Source of the DNA: Moringa oleifera
Lineage: Eukaryota; Streptophyta; Magnoliopsida; Brassicales; Moringaceae
Length of the DNA stretch: 64,000 nt
Reading direction: 5' to 3'
Assembly: GCA_021397835.1 (NCBI GenBank)
Contig: JAJFZO010000087.1
Coordinates: 1,302,001-1,366,000, forward strand
The translations under genes and the position numbers were made by a program. The first letter of the stretch is position 1, and every line of letters begins with the position of its first letter. Positions 38,901 through 50,762 of the stretch are shown here, piece by piece. A model generated the notes under the pieces. The model was not told where the DNA came from. It worked only from the letters and a program-made list of their open reading frames with translations, and searched no databases.

Positions 38901-40274
38901 ATTAATAAAAATTAGATCAGTACTAAAGTTTCAACCCTTGTGTGATTCGACTCTTAATGACGTGGCGTTTAAAGTTGTGTATCCAACTTGTGGTCACTCA
39001 ACAACACTCTACATTGATAGATGTCTTTCTTTTCTTTAAGTGGAGGGAGGGATTAAACTTCATTCCATAAAATTGATTGTTTTATCTATAAATTTAAATT
39101 AATTATCATAGTAAATAAAATGTTGTTCACTATAAAGTATTTTGTATATTACTTAAAAATATGATTTGACGATGATAATATTATTTTGTAAATTTATTCA
39201 CACTAAAAGTTTGCAAAAGCCTCATCCTACTAAATATTCTATTATTTATGGACAAGTCCAATTGCGTGTTGCATGCCCCGACATAGCTGTTTACATTTTA
39301 AATTGGAATTTTGATTTAATTATTTTCTTTAATTTTTAAATATTATTTTAATTCATGTTATTTTTGAGATAAAAATTAATTTTATAATTTATCATATTAG
39401 TAAGATAAAAATAAAATAATTAAAATATTTATTCAAAAGATCACTATATGTCATATCAATAAAAAAATTCATATTGTATTGATAGTAATTATTATCAATT
39501 AAAAATTGTTTAGGTTTAAATTGGGTTTCATCGGGAGCTGGAATTGACTTGAAAAAAAGATAATTTATGTTAGTATTCAAATAAATATTAAAAATATAAA
39601 AAAATGATATATGGGTCTTTTGTAAGTACCAAAAAATTTTACACTTTAACACAAAAATATCTCTGATTTAAAAAAAAATCATTAATTTATAATATGTTAT
39701 TATGATACTTAACATTAAAAAAATTATGAGTCAAGCTGACAGGAAAGTTTTGTGTCAAATTAGCATATAAGTGTTGTGTATGGTATTTTGATCGGTTTAT
39801 GTTCATTATGATGACGTAATTTTTTTTATTGACCTAATTAAATATATATCATAAGATTATAGTTCTATTCGTCTCTCTTCATGTAAGTAACATTTAAATA
39901 ATAGACTTTTTATACCTATAAGTTAAGTTTTTAGATTATACCATATGATATGATTTATTAATGTTTCATACATCTTACACAAAAAATAACAATTCCATTA
40001 TCCAATGACATAAGCTAGTTTGTTTATTTGTTAATTAAAAAAATAGACGTACATTTTCAGAATATTCTCTTGTACTTACGTGACATGGACAATAATCACT
40101 TGCTTTAATGAATTTCTTAATGTAATAATATATCTTATGGCAACTATCATGATTCAGTAAACTCAAGTTTTTGACCGTCCGATCAAAATATTCATGTTGA
40201 TAAACGTCTTGATTCATCAACCGACAGATACTCATTGTTTACGGGAACAGCTCAAACGGTTTAAACAAAGGAAA

Positions 40275-40302
40275 GGGGAGAGAGAGAGAGGGAGAGAGAG
40301 AA
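40275..40302. repeat. (GA)n-rich tract
   Basis: Two GA runs separated by an extra G, just beside the cyclophilin pseudogene. Confidence 0.85.
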
Positions 40303-40362
40303 AATTCATGAGAACTTCGCGGAGAAATTCTTAATCAACAACAGGACTAGAGGCGAAGAAGT

Positions 40363-40634
40363 GGGCCCGCATTTCGCCATTTACAGGATCCCTGGCCGAG
40401 GGTGCTTCTTCATGAAATTTCTCGTCCGCAAACGTCGCTCCGTAGATCGGCTCCCCTCAGGTTCCGATCGCCTCGGTGAATCATTCTGGCACATAAACCT
40501 CGGGATTACCCAATGGAGACCCCGAAGTCCTCTGCCATTCGCCGCGTAGTGATAATACGCGAAGAGCTCCATCCAGACCCGACGTGCCGGGGACCGCCGA
40601 TCGTCATATCGAAGAGCATCTTGGGGTTTGTCAT
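40363..40634 (-). pseudogene. Cyclophilin-type peptidyl-prolyl isomerase pseudogene fragment
   Basis: Read on the minus strand from 40634, MTNPKMLFDMTIGG matches the N-terminus of plant cytosolic cyclophilins. The frame is then shifted and resumes as MELFA, then a degraded stretch matching the TPRTAENFRAL region. Roughly 20 codons of the usual sequence are missing before HWVIPRFMCQ (normally HRVIPNFMCQ). Further pieces, GEPIYGATFADE and, after another shift, NFMKKHPRPGIL, are followed by an in-frame stop and a short MAKCGP remnant. Homology ends near 40363, so the C-terminal third, which holds other catalytic residues, is absent. At least two frameshifts, one deletion and one stop make it non-functional. 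It is G+C-rich amid AT-rich DNA, which suggests a fairly recent insertion of coding sequence. Confidence 0.85.
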
Positions 40635-41339
40635 CGCAGTGAACCGGGGACCTTATTTCTCCGGTTTTGTACGGTTATCGTTTACTGATAGCATGACGCC
40701 AGCTCCTTGAAGCTGGTTGTGTAAACATTTTCGACCCAAGTAAAATCACGTGAGGGATGCAATTCTGACCGATGCATGTGACACGTGTGAACAAAACGTT
40801 GGACGTAAAACGACTGCGATTCCTGCTGGGAATCTTAGGGAGTCGGTTATTCTCCACGTGGTAATCACGCGAGGCATGACGTTTTTCAGTTTGTCCTGAG
40901 CCGACCTCCAACTTTATATATTAAATTTAACATTAATTTAATATAAAAATATTTTTTATAATATTTTAATATTAATTTTTTTTATTTTAAATCTATTTAC
41001 ATTAAATTAATGTTATAATATTATTTTAATAATATAAATATTAATTATTAATAAAAATATTTATAAATATTGATTAATTTATAAATATTTTTAAAATAAT
41101 TAATGTAATCTAAAATTTTAATTTATATTTATATATTTTTTAAAAATTAATATTATATAATAAATTATCATTTTTAGTAATTTTGAAATTAATAATTTAT
41201 CAATTAAATTAATATTATGAATTACTTATATTTTTACGATAATGTATAATTTTTTGATAGAGTGGTTTTACATACATTATTCAAATCGATATTAAAATTT
41301 CATTCATAATTGGTACAAGACAAAATAAAATCACTAACG

Positions 41340-41585
41340 CATTACAATATTTAGTTTTTTGAATTATCATGACGATTCCACAAATGTTCAATCAATGCAT
41401 CACGAAGTGTAAAATGAGCCTTTTTATTTTTGATTTGCCTATGTCGAATAAGAAATTTTTGAAACTTTACAGTTTCATCTACTATCATCTTAACTTCTGG
41501 GTTGGTGCTTCTTTTCAATTTTTAATATTTTGATCAATATTTTGGTGGTGTAGGAGGAAGTGGAGATGACTTTTTCACATTTTAA
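41340..41585 (-). mobile_element. C-terminal remnant of a Harbinger-type transposase
   Basis: On the minus strand a frame of about 55 codons ends at a TAA (41351-41353). It contains KFQKFLIRHRQIKNKKAH and then FTLRDALIEHLWNRH. This resembles the C-terminal end of plant PIF/Harbinger (HARBI1/ALP1-like) nucleases, which typically finish with (D/N)LIEH(L/I)W. The DDE catalytic part is missing. The segment interrupts the palindrome on one side only and is flanked by a short GCATT/ACATT repeat. Confidence 0.6.
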
Positions 41586-42054
41586 ATAATTCTAAGGTTA
41601 GTTTATTGTTGTTAAAGTATTTTAATTTTAATTAATGTTGTAATTTCAGTTTAAGTTGTAATCGTTAATGTGTTGTTGTATTTATTGTACTGTGTTATCA
41701 ATTGAAAAAAAATTATTTTTATCATGTTTATCCAAAAATTTAAATTATATCATAAATTATAAATTATTTTAAAATTTTTGTATATTTTTAAATAATAATT
41801 TTAATAATATATAATTTTATTATTAAATAAATAAATTATTATTAATAATAATTTAAATAAAATAAAATTATATATTGAATATTGGTCTTATTTTAAAGAT
41901 CTTGATGAGATATTCTTAATAGTATAATTTTTTTCTAATAATATTATATATTTATTAAGTTATTGATCAAAAATATCTTTGATTCAAAATATTTTAAAAA
42001 ATAATTTATTAAAAAAATTATTTTAAAATTACGTTAATTTGATGCAGCTACAGT

Positions 42055-42260
42055 GATGCTCAAGGATCAATTTACCGTCTCGTTGGAGACGGTTTCACTT
42101 TGTTTTTGACGACAAAATGCAGTTTCACCGTCTTCATTGGAGACGGGTTGAGATAAGCTAAGGCCGTATCCAACAAAGATGGTAAAACAGCGTTTGCCGT
42201 CAAAAATTGACGAAACCATCTCCAACGGGACGGCAAATTGATCATTTCAATTTGGTGTAG
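42055..42260. repeat. GC-richer hairpin core of the palindrome
   Basis: Left GATCAATTTACCGTCTCGTT and right (reverse complement) GATCAATTTGCCGTCCCGTT pair with each other, as do GTTGGAGACGG words on each side. Composition differs from the AT-rich arms. It may be a second, nested element with CATCTCCAAC-type ends. Confidence 0.65.
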
Positions 42261-43243
42261 CTACAGTATTGCACCAAATTTGGTAAAGTATAGCTACACT
42301 AAATTGATATAATTTTAAAATATTTTTTTATAAATTACTTTTAAAGGTTTTAAATTAAAGATATTTTTGATTAATAACTTAATAAATATATAATATCATT
42401 AGAAAAAAATTATACCATTAAGAATATCTCATCAAAATCTTTAAAATAAGACCAATATTTAATATATAATTTTATTTTATTAAAATTATTATTATTAATA
42501 ATAATTTATTTAATCAATAATAAAATTATATGTATTATTAAAATTATTATTTAAAAATATATAAAATTTTAAAATAATTTATAATTTATGATATAATTTA
42601 AATTTTTGCATGAACATGATAAAAATAAATTTTTTTCAATTGATAACACAGTACAATAAATATAACAATACATTAACGATTATAACTTAAACTGAAATTA
42701 TAATATTAATTAAAATTAAAATACTTTAACAATAATAAACTAACTTTCGAACTATTTAGAATGTGTTAGTGATTTTATTTTGTCTTGTGCCAATTACGTA
42801 ATGAAATATTAATATCGATTTGAATTATGTATGTAAAACTACTCTATCAAAAAATTATACATTATCATAAAAATATAAGTAACGCATAAAAATAATTAAG
42901 TTAAAATTACGATAAAAATATTTTTATAAAATTTAATTGATAAATTGTTAATTTTAAAATTACTAAAAATTATAATTTATTATATAATATTAATTTTCTA
43001 AAAAATATAAATATAAATTAAAATTTTAAAATATTAATTATTTTAAAAATATTTATAAATTATTAATATTTATAAATATTTTTATTGATAATTATTATTT
43101 ATATTATTAAAATAATATTATAACACTAATTTGGTGTAAATGGATTAAAGATAAAAAAAAATTTAGTGTTGAAATATTTTAAAAAGATTCGTTTTTTAAC
43201 ATCAAATTGGTGTTAAATTTAGTGTATAAGGTTAGAGATGGCC

Positions 43244-44217
43244 TAAGGCGGCCTGACTTTTCATAAGCTCCTCGGGTCGCCCCGAAATTATTTGGTCCTA
43301 CTCTTCTGGAAAACCCAAAGGTTTTGGGCGCATGTGGAAAGTGGGCTGGATTTGGCTTTCGCGCCAAAGCAACGATTAAAACAGAATGAAGAATGGGCAT
43401 ATTCGTCATTACAGTTAGGTCTGTTTAATGTGGACACGTGCAATGATTAAACCTAAACGCAATGTTTCCTTGTCGTTTCCAGAAGGACTTTCGATTTTTA
43501 ATTACTCATTATAAAACCGAGACTGAACTACTTGTTAGTAATCGTCATTAGTGATTTATTAATGTTCAGTCCATGTTTTGCTTTGGTCATAACTCACCAA
43601 TGGCCAAAGCCGGCTCTGCCAAATACTAGTTTATGGCCGGCCGTCTCTCTCTCTCCTGAAAACTATATGGAAAAGAGATATCAATCCCAATGAAATTGCC
43701 TTGAAACAGTCTGGCTTGTTGACAACCTTCATAGCAAAGTTGCCAGTTCAACACAGTAAGGACCTTGTTCAGATATTACTTTCCCGGGTGATTTTTCAGT
43801 AGGACATTTACTGATTTAGTCAGTTTGTAGTTACCCATGTTTAATATGACTAGAATTTGTTGGGAAAAGGTAAAGTGTGGATGTGCCTTCGTTTATGTAC
43901 ATTCACCTGTCAGAGTTGTGTGCGTTTGCTTCGGAATACTCTCATGATTTCACTCAACTTTGAGTGGGTTTGATGTTTTATTGATCGCTAGGTGTTCAGC
44001 TAAATGTGTACGAGAACATTTCTGTTACCCTGATTAGGTTATGATTAAAAGGTCGTCACCTTGGTAAACCAGGAGCAAATGCATTAGGCTGAGTTAATCT
44101 GTTTCTTTTCCCATGTTTTCTTGGTGACCAAACAGAACCCAATTGAGAAGTGTTTGATTTGATTCTCTTGCTTTTTATAGTGAGTTTGAATTTATATGCT
44201 CAGACTCCCCTGTAAGG
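43244..44217 (+). promoter_or_regulatory. LIN upstream region and probable leader intron
   Basis: Unique sequence between the palindrome and the LIN start. A TATAAAA word is at about 43511-43517. A donor-like CA|GTAAGG near 43756 and an acceptor-like TTTTATAG near 44180 would remove about 425 bp of leader. No upstream coding exon was found. Confidence 0.4.
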
Positions 44218-47200
44218 ATGGCTGGAAACTATAGGTTTGCAATGGACCAAAAGGATATTGTAAGGTTATTGGTCACAACTATAGGAAGTTTCATCCAAGA
44301 TAGGTTGATCGATAAAGAGCAGCGAATCCGACACAAAGAGCAGTGTGCAGAGAGATTAGCAGCTGAAGATGGAAGCTGTGACAATGACAAAGAGGTCCGG
44401 TATTCTGATCAGGCAGTGTTGGCCAATTTGGACTGGGGCATGGAAGCTCTTGAAGAAGCTATCTACACCTCCAATATGGAAACAAAGCTTGCTCGACTAG
44501 ACCATGCAGAGAAGATGCTGCAAGTTTGTGCCATGCTGAATTTTGACCAGAAAACTGCCGGGGTCCCTAATTTTTACCTTTCTGCTTGGGCTCACCTAAA
44601 CCTCTCATACCTTTGCAAATTGCGTAACAATGATCAGAATTCAGTTCTTCATGTTCTTGAGATGTTCATTGTTGACCCTTTCTTCTCGCGGATTGATTTT
44701 GCTCCTGAACTCTGGAAAGATCTCTTCCTTCCACAAATGAGCTCTATTGTTGGATGGTATTCAGAATCAAGGCACAAGCTTATGATGGAAGTGATTCCTG
44801 ATTCCTATGATTTATCCTTCACTGCTGATCTCGATCAATTATTCAATGAGTCTTTGATTTTGTCCATGAGGCCAGATCAGGTGGAGAAACTGCAGAAGCT
44901 GGAGCAGCTTTATGGAGAATCCTTGGATGAGAATACCCGACTTTTTGCCAAGTATTACAAGGATTGCATGACTTCTGATTCAACCTCCAGCAAGAAGGTG
45001 ATTCCAATGCTGCCTATTGCAGAACCACCAATGACTCCTATGCATGAGCTAAGCCGCAAAATACCTGATTATGTAAAATTCGGTCCTGTTTTGCCCAAGA
45101 GTGCTGGGTTTTCTCCAGTTCTTAAATCTAAATATGGCACGGGAGAAGTAAGCAGGTCAGTTTCAACTTTAGTAATTTTGGTATTTGTGTCTTTTTGGCA
45201 CACAAGATTGACAATGGAATGGTTTCTTTCTTTCAATCTTTACTAAAGTAGCTTTAAGGAGAAAATGAAGAAACCTTTAAGGTTCTAATAATTGTACCCT
45301 AAACTGCAAATTTGGCTTTACACAGAGCAAACATTACCTCAGGGTCCTCACAGAATCAGGACGACTCTGCTATTTGGGATCCTCAAGTATGGCTCAAAAC
45401 GAAATCTCTATCTTCGCATTTCTATTCAAAGCTTAGACACTTTGGATGCATATACGCAGTTTATACTTTCTAATAACTTGCAAATATATAGAATGGGAAC
45501 TTTTGGATAACCTATACACTCTTGTTGGTTATTATGCCAGGATGGCTTGCTTGAGGAGAATGAGGAGGAATCTCATTATGAGCCACATGATGGTTATATG
45601 GATTCTGATATGAACATTCAGGGAGTAGAATCTCTCAATGCCATGAAAATGACTGCAAGTCGCAAAACTGGATCAGCAATGCAGCAAACTAGAATCAAAA
45701 ACCGTACTCATCCATCAGAAATCTTCTCTCCAATAGATTCCCCTAAAACTCAGTGTCTGAAGATCCGATCCCCCAAATTGGATGTCCATTGTAGAAAAGA
45801 ATCAGCATCTTTATTGCGCCTTTCTTCAAGTCGCTTTATAGATTCTACCATTGCGACATCTTCACCTATGTCTCCACATTTGAGTAGTGACTGCAGCATT
45901 AGTTCAGCAGACTCTGATAGTGAATTGATTGTAGGGCTTTAGATTAAGTTGACTGTGTTATTCAATATGCTGTCCAGACTTGAATTCCTGAACTTAGTAG
46001 TTTTGCAATACAGGAGCAGCGGACGAGTTGTGGAAAAGATTATGGTTGGAGAAGGAATCTGAGCTATGAGAATGTGAATATCCAAGCATCGGAGAAAAGG
46101 TAGCCTAAATTTCTTCTTCTCAAGGATACTTTCTTATGACACTTACTATTATTCCTTTTGAGTCTTAAGCATTTATCCTATTAAATGATTGATTCTATGA
46201 TACTAAAGACTTAATCTTAAGTCATTAATATTTTTTTTTCCATCAACTTCAAAGTTATCTGGATTTTGCAGCTTCCTTGTTGAAAGTGATGAAGGAAATC
46301 AAAGTTGCACTTCACTTTCCCTGTCTGAGAAGATTACTTCACGAACAAGGCCCCCAAAAGATTTTGTTTGCCCCATCACAGGCCAAATATTTAATGATCC
46401 AGTTACACTTGAAACTGGTCAGACATATGAAAGAAAAGCTATCCAAGAATGGCTAAGAAGAGGAAATACATCATGCCCAATTACTCGGCAACCTCTCTCT
46501 GCTAGTCTACTGCCTAACACAAACTATGTTCTGAAGAGACTTATATCATCTTGGAAACAACAGTACCCTGATCTTGCTCAAGAAATTTCATATTCAGAAA
46601 CGCCAAGGAACTCATTCAGTTCACCATCCAATAAAGAAACTACATTGCTGTCCCCTCCAGTGAGAATATTCAATTTTCCCTGTCAAAAGAGTACAGATAA
46701 CTTTAACCAAAGGAGCAACCGATTTATGCGGTCAGCAATATCTACATCCCCAACAAGTGTGATTTCTCAAGCTGCCATTGAAACAATTGTCAATGGGTTA
46801 AAACCTTTTGTTTCATGTCTATGTACTTCAGAAAATTTGCAAGAATGTGAAGCAGCTGTAATTGCTGTAGCCAGATTATGGAAGGATGCAAAGGGTGATC
46901 CTGCAATTCATTCTTATTTATCCAAACCAACAACTGTAAATGGGTTTATGGAGATACTATCTGCTTCTATGAGCAGAGTGGTTCTCAAAACAGTGATTTA
47001 TATTATCTCAGAGCTCGTTTTCGCAGATGAAAGTGTTGGAGAGATTCTTACCTGTGCAGATTCTGATTTTGGTTGCCTTGCTGCTTTGTTAAAGAATGGA
47101 CTTGCTGAGGCTGCTGTTCTGATATACCAGCTTAGGCCAACATTTGCTCAGCTTTCAGTTCATGATTTTGTACCTTCACTTGTCCAGATAATTCAGAACA

Positions 47201-50200
47201 GAAATGAGGAATTCGATGATCTTCAATTAGTGATGGAGCCTAAGGATGTTGCTCTAGCATTGCTTGAGCAGATATTGATGGGAGGGGATGAAAGCAGTAG
47301 ATCCCTCAATGCTTTGTGCATTGTTTCTGCTAATGGCATTCCTGCTCTAGTTAAGTGTCTCGATAGGTTGGAAGGGAGGAGGTCTGTAGTTTCCGTGCTA
47401 TCTTGTTGTATGCGAGCCGATAAAAGTTGCAGGTACCTAATAGCAAATAGGATTGAAATATCTCCTGTCCTCGAATTGTTTCATGAGGGGAGTGATAGCG
47501 TGAGAGCAACATGCATAGACTTCCTCTCACAGATTGTTCAGTTAAACAGGTACTGGTAATCCTTTACTCACTTTCCTTCATACATTTCTTCTATTATGTT
47601 ACCTTATGGTTCCATGAATCGTGTGGCTGGAGGTGAGTAACAGTTGGTTTCATAGTTGATTAAGTTGGCTTATTTAATGATAGCAAAGGTCTGATAGAAA
47701 ACATACAATCTTACTGTAAGGAAGTAAGAAAGATGACTAAAGATTTTTAAAACTGAACTAAAAAATAATCTCATGTTTGAAGTAGTACTACTCCATGTTC
47801 TAACTCCCAGTCACTGAATATCAATTTGCTTTTGTTGTTTGCTTCCAAGATGAGATCACTATCCGTGCGCACGTTTCGACTGCTCCTATCTAATTATTGT
47901 TTCGATTGTACATTATTCTAAGCTTAAATCTTGGTATAAAACATAGTTCTGCTGGATTTTCTTTCATGGTAGGATGTTGAATGGCTCTGGATTGCTCTCA
48001 TTCTTAACATACAACAATTTTCTATATTACAAATTACTTGAGGATGCTTCATTCTCATTTGGATACATGCAAATCTGGCGAGTTTATGAAAATACACAAC
48101 AGTAATATTGAATTTTCTTTTCTTTTGATGATGTTTCAGGAGGACATTCTGCAACCATATCTTGCAGACCATTAAAGATGAAGGAGCATTTAGCGTCATG
48201 CATACTTTTCTCGTGTATCTTCAAATGGCTCCCATAGAGCAACAGCCAGCAATAGCTGCTCTCCTTCTTCAGCTTGATCTCCTGGTTTGCTTTCACACTG
48301 GAAGTTAAAAAAAGTTCATATAATTAGTCAAGAAATCTATCTAATGTACGCTGTTAGGCCATCCAACCATAAATTGTTTTCACTAACTTTCCAGGTTGAG
48401 CCCCAAAAGATGAGCATATATAGGGAAGAAGCAGCAGAGACATTAATTGAAGCACTCCTCAGAAAGGACTTCTCTAAATGTCAAATGATAGCTCTAGATG
48501 CTTTGGTATCTCTTACTGGTCGTCTGACTTTATCAGGAATATCCTATACTGAAGCCTGGTTACTCAAGATTGCTGGGTTTAAACAACCTTATAATGCTTT
48601 AATGAAGGCAGAGCATCTAGGAAAGCATGAAAATGATTTGACAGGAACTATGGTACATATTTATCTGCCCTTAAGAAGTTTTATTCAGATTTGAGTCAAT
48701 CCTGATCTTACTGCTTGTCTGTAGGAAGAAGAAAAAGCTGTCTCTTCTTGGGGGAAAAGGGTAGCTTTCATCCTTTGCAATCATGAACAGGGTTCTATTT
48801 TCAAAGCTTTGGAGGAGTGCCTGAAGAGTGATTCCTTGAACATGGCAAAGTCATGCCTTATTGTCGCTACATGGCTCACATACATGCTGTCCACTCTTCC
48901 TGATACTGGTGTTAGGGATGCTGCTCGTAAATCTTTGCTCGATGAATTCATAAATGTCCTCCAGTCATCCAAGAATTTTGAGGAGAAGATTTTGGCAACT
49001 CTTGCTCTGAAAACCTTTGTCAGTGATCCAGGTAATCCATCTGAGGATACCTATTGGCTACACACACTTCCTCAATATCTGTACTGGTCATTGCTAACCC
49101 AATATTTAATAAATTTAGTTGCTCTTGAAGAACTCGGAAAGTATGCTAAATGTATTTACCCAACCTTGAGAAAGCTCAAGAGGAACTCAGTGGTGGTCAC
49201 TGATGTAATGAAAGCTTTGATGAACTTGCCATCTGTCAATGCAGTAAGTCAGAAACCATTTGTATGCTTCATTACAGGTGATAGAGACAGAAAATTTATT
49301 CGTTCCTAATGTCATCTGTAGACAGATCTGTGGAACAATACTGAAGTAGCGGAAATAGATTCTTGTACAAATGGAGAAATTTTATCCCTGGTTCATCTGA
49401 AGGATTGTATTCTAAGCAGTCATTCAGATGGAACTATAAAGGTATGTCTCAATATCATTGTTCATAAAATTCATTCAGACGGATCTATTTCCTAACAATC
49501 ATTCTTCTTTAAGGTTTGGGATTGTGGGAAAAGAGTTTTAAGATTGATTCAAGAAGTTCGCGGACACACCAAAGCTGTCACTTGCCTTTATGTTCCATCT
49601 TCAGGTGACAAACTTTATAGTGGTTCCTTGGACAAAACAATTAGGGTAAGTCGCCAAGAAGGCTCTTCAATTTCTTTAACATGTGCCCCCTTATTTTTTG
49701 ACAACTCTAATTCAATCTACAGGTCTGGGCCTTTAAACCTGAAGAAATTCATTGTGTGCAAGTGCATGAAGTGAAAGAACCAGTATACCAGTTGACAGCC
49801 AATGCTAAAATGGCATGTTTCGTCTCTCAAGGAGCAGGAGTCAAGGCAAGTTCCTTTTCTTATTTATTTATTTTTTTTTTCATTTTGACAACTAAGACTT
49901 ACATGTCCTGAACTTAACTTTGGATTGTTTCAGGTGTACAATTGGTCAGGGGTACCAAAACATATAAATTTTAACAAATATGTAAAGTGCCTCGCCATGA
50001 AAGGGGATAATCTGTATTGCGGCTGTTCTGGTTTCAGTATCCTGGTAAGCATTCTCTGTTTCTTGCTGCTTAACAAACAGGATTCTGAACCATAAACTAA
50101 AAATGGTAGAATGACTGTAGATCTTCATGTGCCCTAAACCTGTTGAGAAAACTGTAACAGGAAGTGGATTTGTCCAAATTGAGGACAAACACATTCTATT

Positions 50201-50762
50201 CAGGAACAAGAAAGCTGTTGGGGAAACAAACTATACATTCCCTACAGACCCATGAAGGCTTTCTCTTTGCTGGTGGCTCTGCAGCTGATGGCACAGCAGG
50301 AAAGGTACCCCACCCACCTGCCGTTGCTTGTTCTTGTAACCTCACTACAGTCTTCTGTTTTAGTTGAATGAATTGATTTTGAATCTTAATGGAATCAATT
50401 TGCACATCCAAGGTGTTCTCCCTCTCCACCAAGGCAGTAACAGGGTCATTCTCAACTGGATTTGACATCCAACAGATAGCCATAAACAATGACCTCATAT
50501 TTACAGCGACAAAATGTGGGATCATTGAGGTCTGGTTAAGAGAAAAAATAACCAGAGTTGGATCCATCAAAATGGGCAAGGGAGGACACTCTAAGATCAC
50601 ATCCTTGACTTCAGACTTGGATGGAGGAATGCTTTATGCTGGTTCCTCTGATGGCAAAATCCAGGTTAGAGGCCGACAAACCATTGCTGCAATTCAAAAG
50701 TTCACTGTATTCATTGCTCATATGGTCATGTTTTCTGTTTGCAGGCTTGGGCTCTGGATTAA
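44218..50762 (+). CDS. LIN: LIN/CERBERUS-like U-box E3 ubiquitin ligase with WD40 repeats, 1495 aa
   Basis: Sixteen exons: 44218-45155, 45326-45386, 45541-45930, 46014-46099, 46272-47549, 48140-48284, 48395-48652, 48725-49031, 49119-49243, 49322-49441, 49514-49645, 49723-49845, 49934-50044, 50161-50304, 50413-50664, 50745-50762. Phases join to 1495 aa, close to the ~1490 aa of legume LIN. Order: conserved N-terminal region (MDQKDIVRLL, ALEEAIYTSNMETKLARL), acidic/Ser-rich linker, U-box at about 520-595 (FVCPITGQIFNDPVTLETG, TSCPITRQPL), helical ARM-like repeats to ~1190, then WD40 repeats (SHSDGTIKVWD, SGSLDKTIRVW, SSDGKIQAWALD). The U-box would recruit a ubiquitin-conjugating enzyme. In legumes LIN is needed for infection-thread growth during root nodulation; function outside legumes is less clear. 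Intron 12 is GC-AG. Confidence 0.96.
49846..49933 (+). other. GC-AG intron in LIN
   Basis: Exon 12 ends GTC AAG and the intron starts GCAAGT, the strong consensus for this minor class; it ends GTTTCAG. The junction restores GVKVYNWSG, matching the WD40 region of other LIN proteins. A nearby GT would insert residues and break that match. Confidence 0.88.

Larger units (their letters stand above)
33250..40250. other. 7-kb AT-rich gene desert
   Basis: Stop-dense AT-rich DNA on both strands. It is built largely from copies of the dispersed family (34000-34440, 34800-35240, 35860-36330, 36530-37010 in plus orientation, 38440-38900 in minus orientation) plus a diverged duplication (37249-37352 against 37924-38033). 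Less AT-rich unique pieces at 35275-35780 and 40040-40240 show no gene. Confidence 0.6.
40900..43243. mobile_element. 2.3-kb palindromic foldback element, PIF/Harbinger-related
   Basis: The two halves are reverse complements along almost their whole length. The outer left end (GAGCCGACCTCCAACTTTAT) matches the reverse complement of the outer right end (TAGGCCATCTCTAACCTTAT), and matching continues inward to a centre near 42155. Candidate 3-bp target sites TGA (left) and TAA (right) fit the TNA/TWA preference of PIF/Harbinger elements. The left arm carries about 245 bp absent from the right, encoding a transposase tail. The arms are diverged by substitutions and small indels, so the element is not brand new. 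If transcribed it would fold into a stem of about 1 kb. Confidence 0.8.

Noticed and set aside
45156..45246. Continuation of LIN exon 1 to the stop at 45246
   Set aside because: It reads into an intron (AG|GTCAGT donor); splicing to 45326 continues the family sequence in phase.
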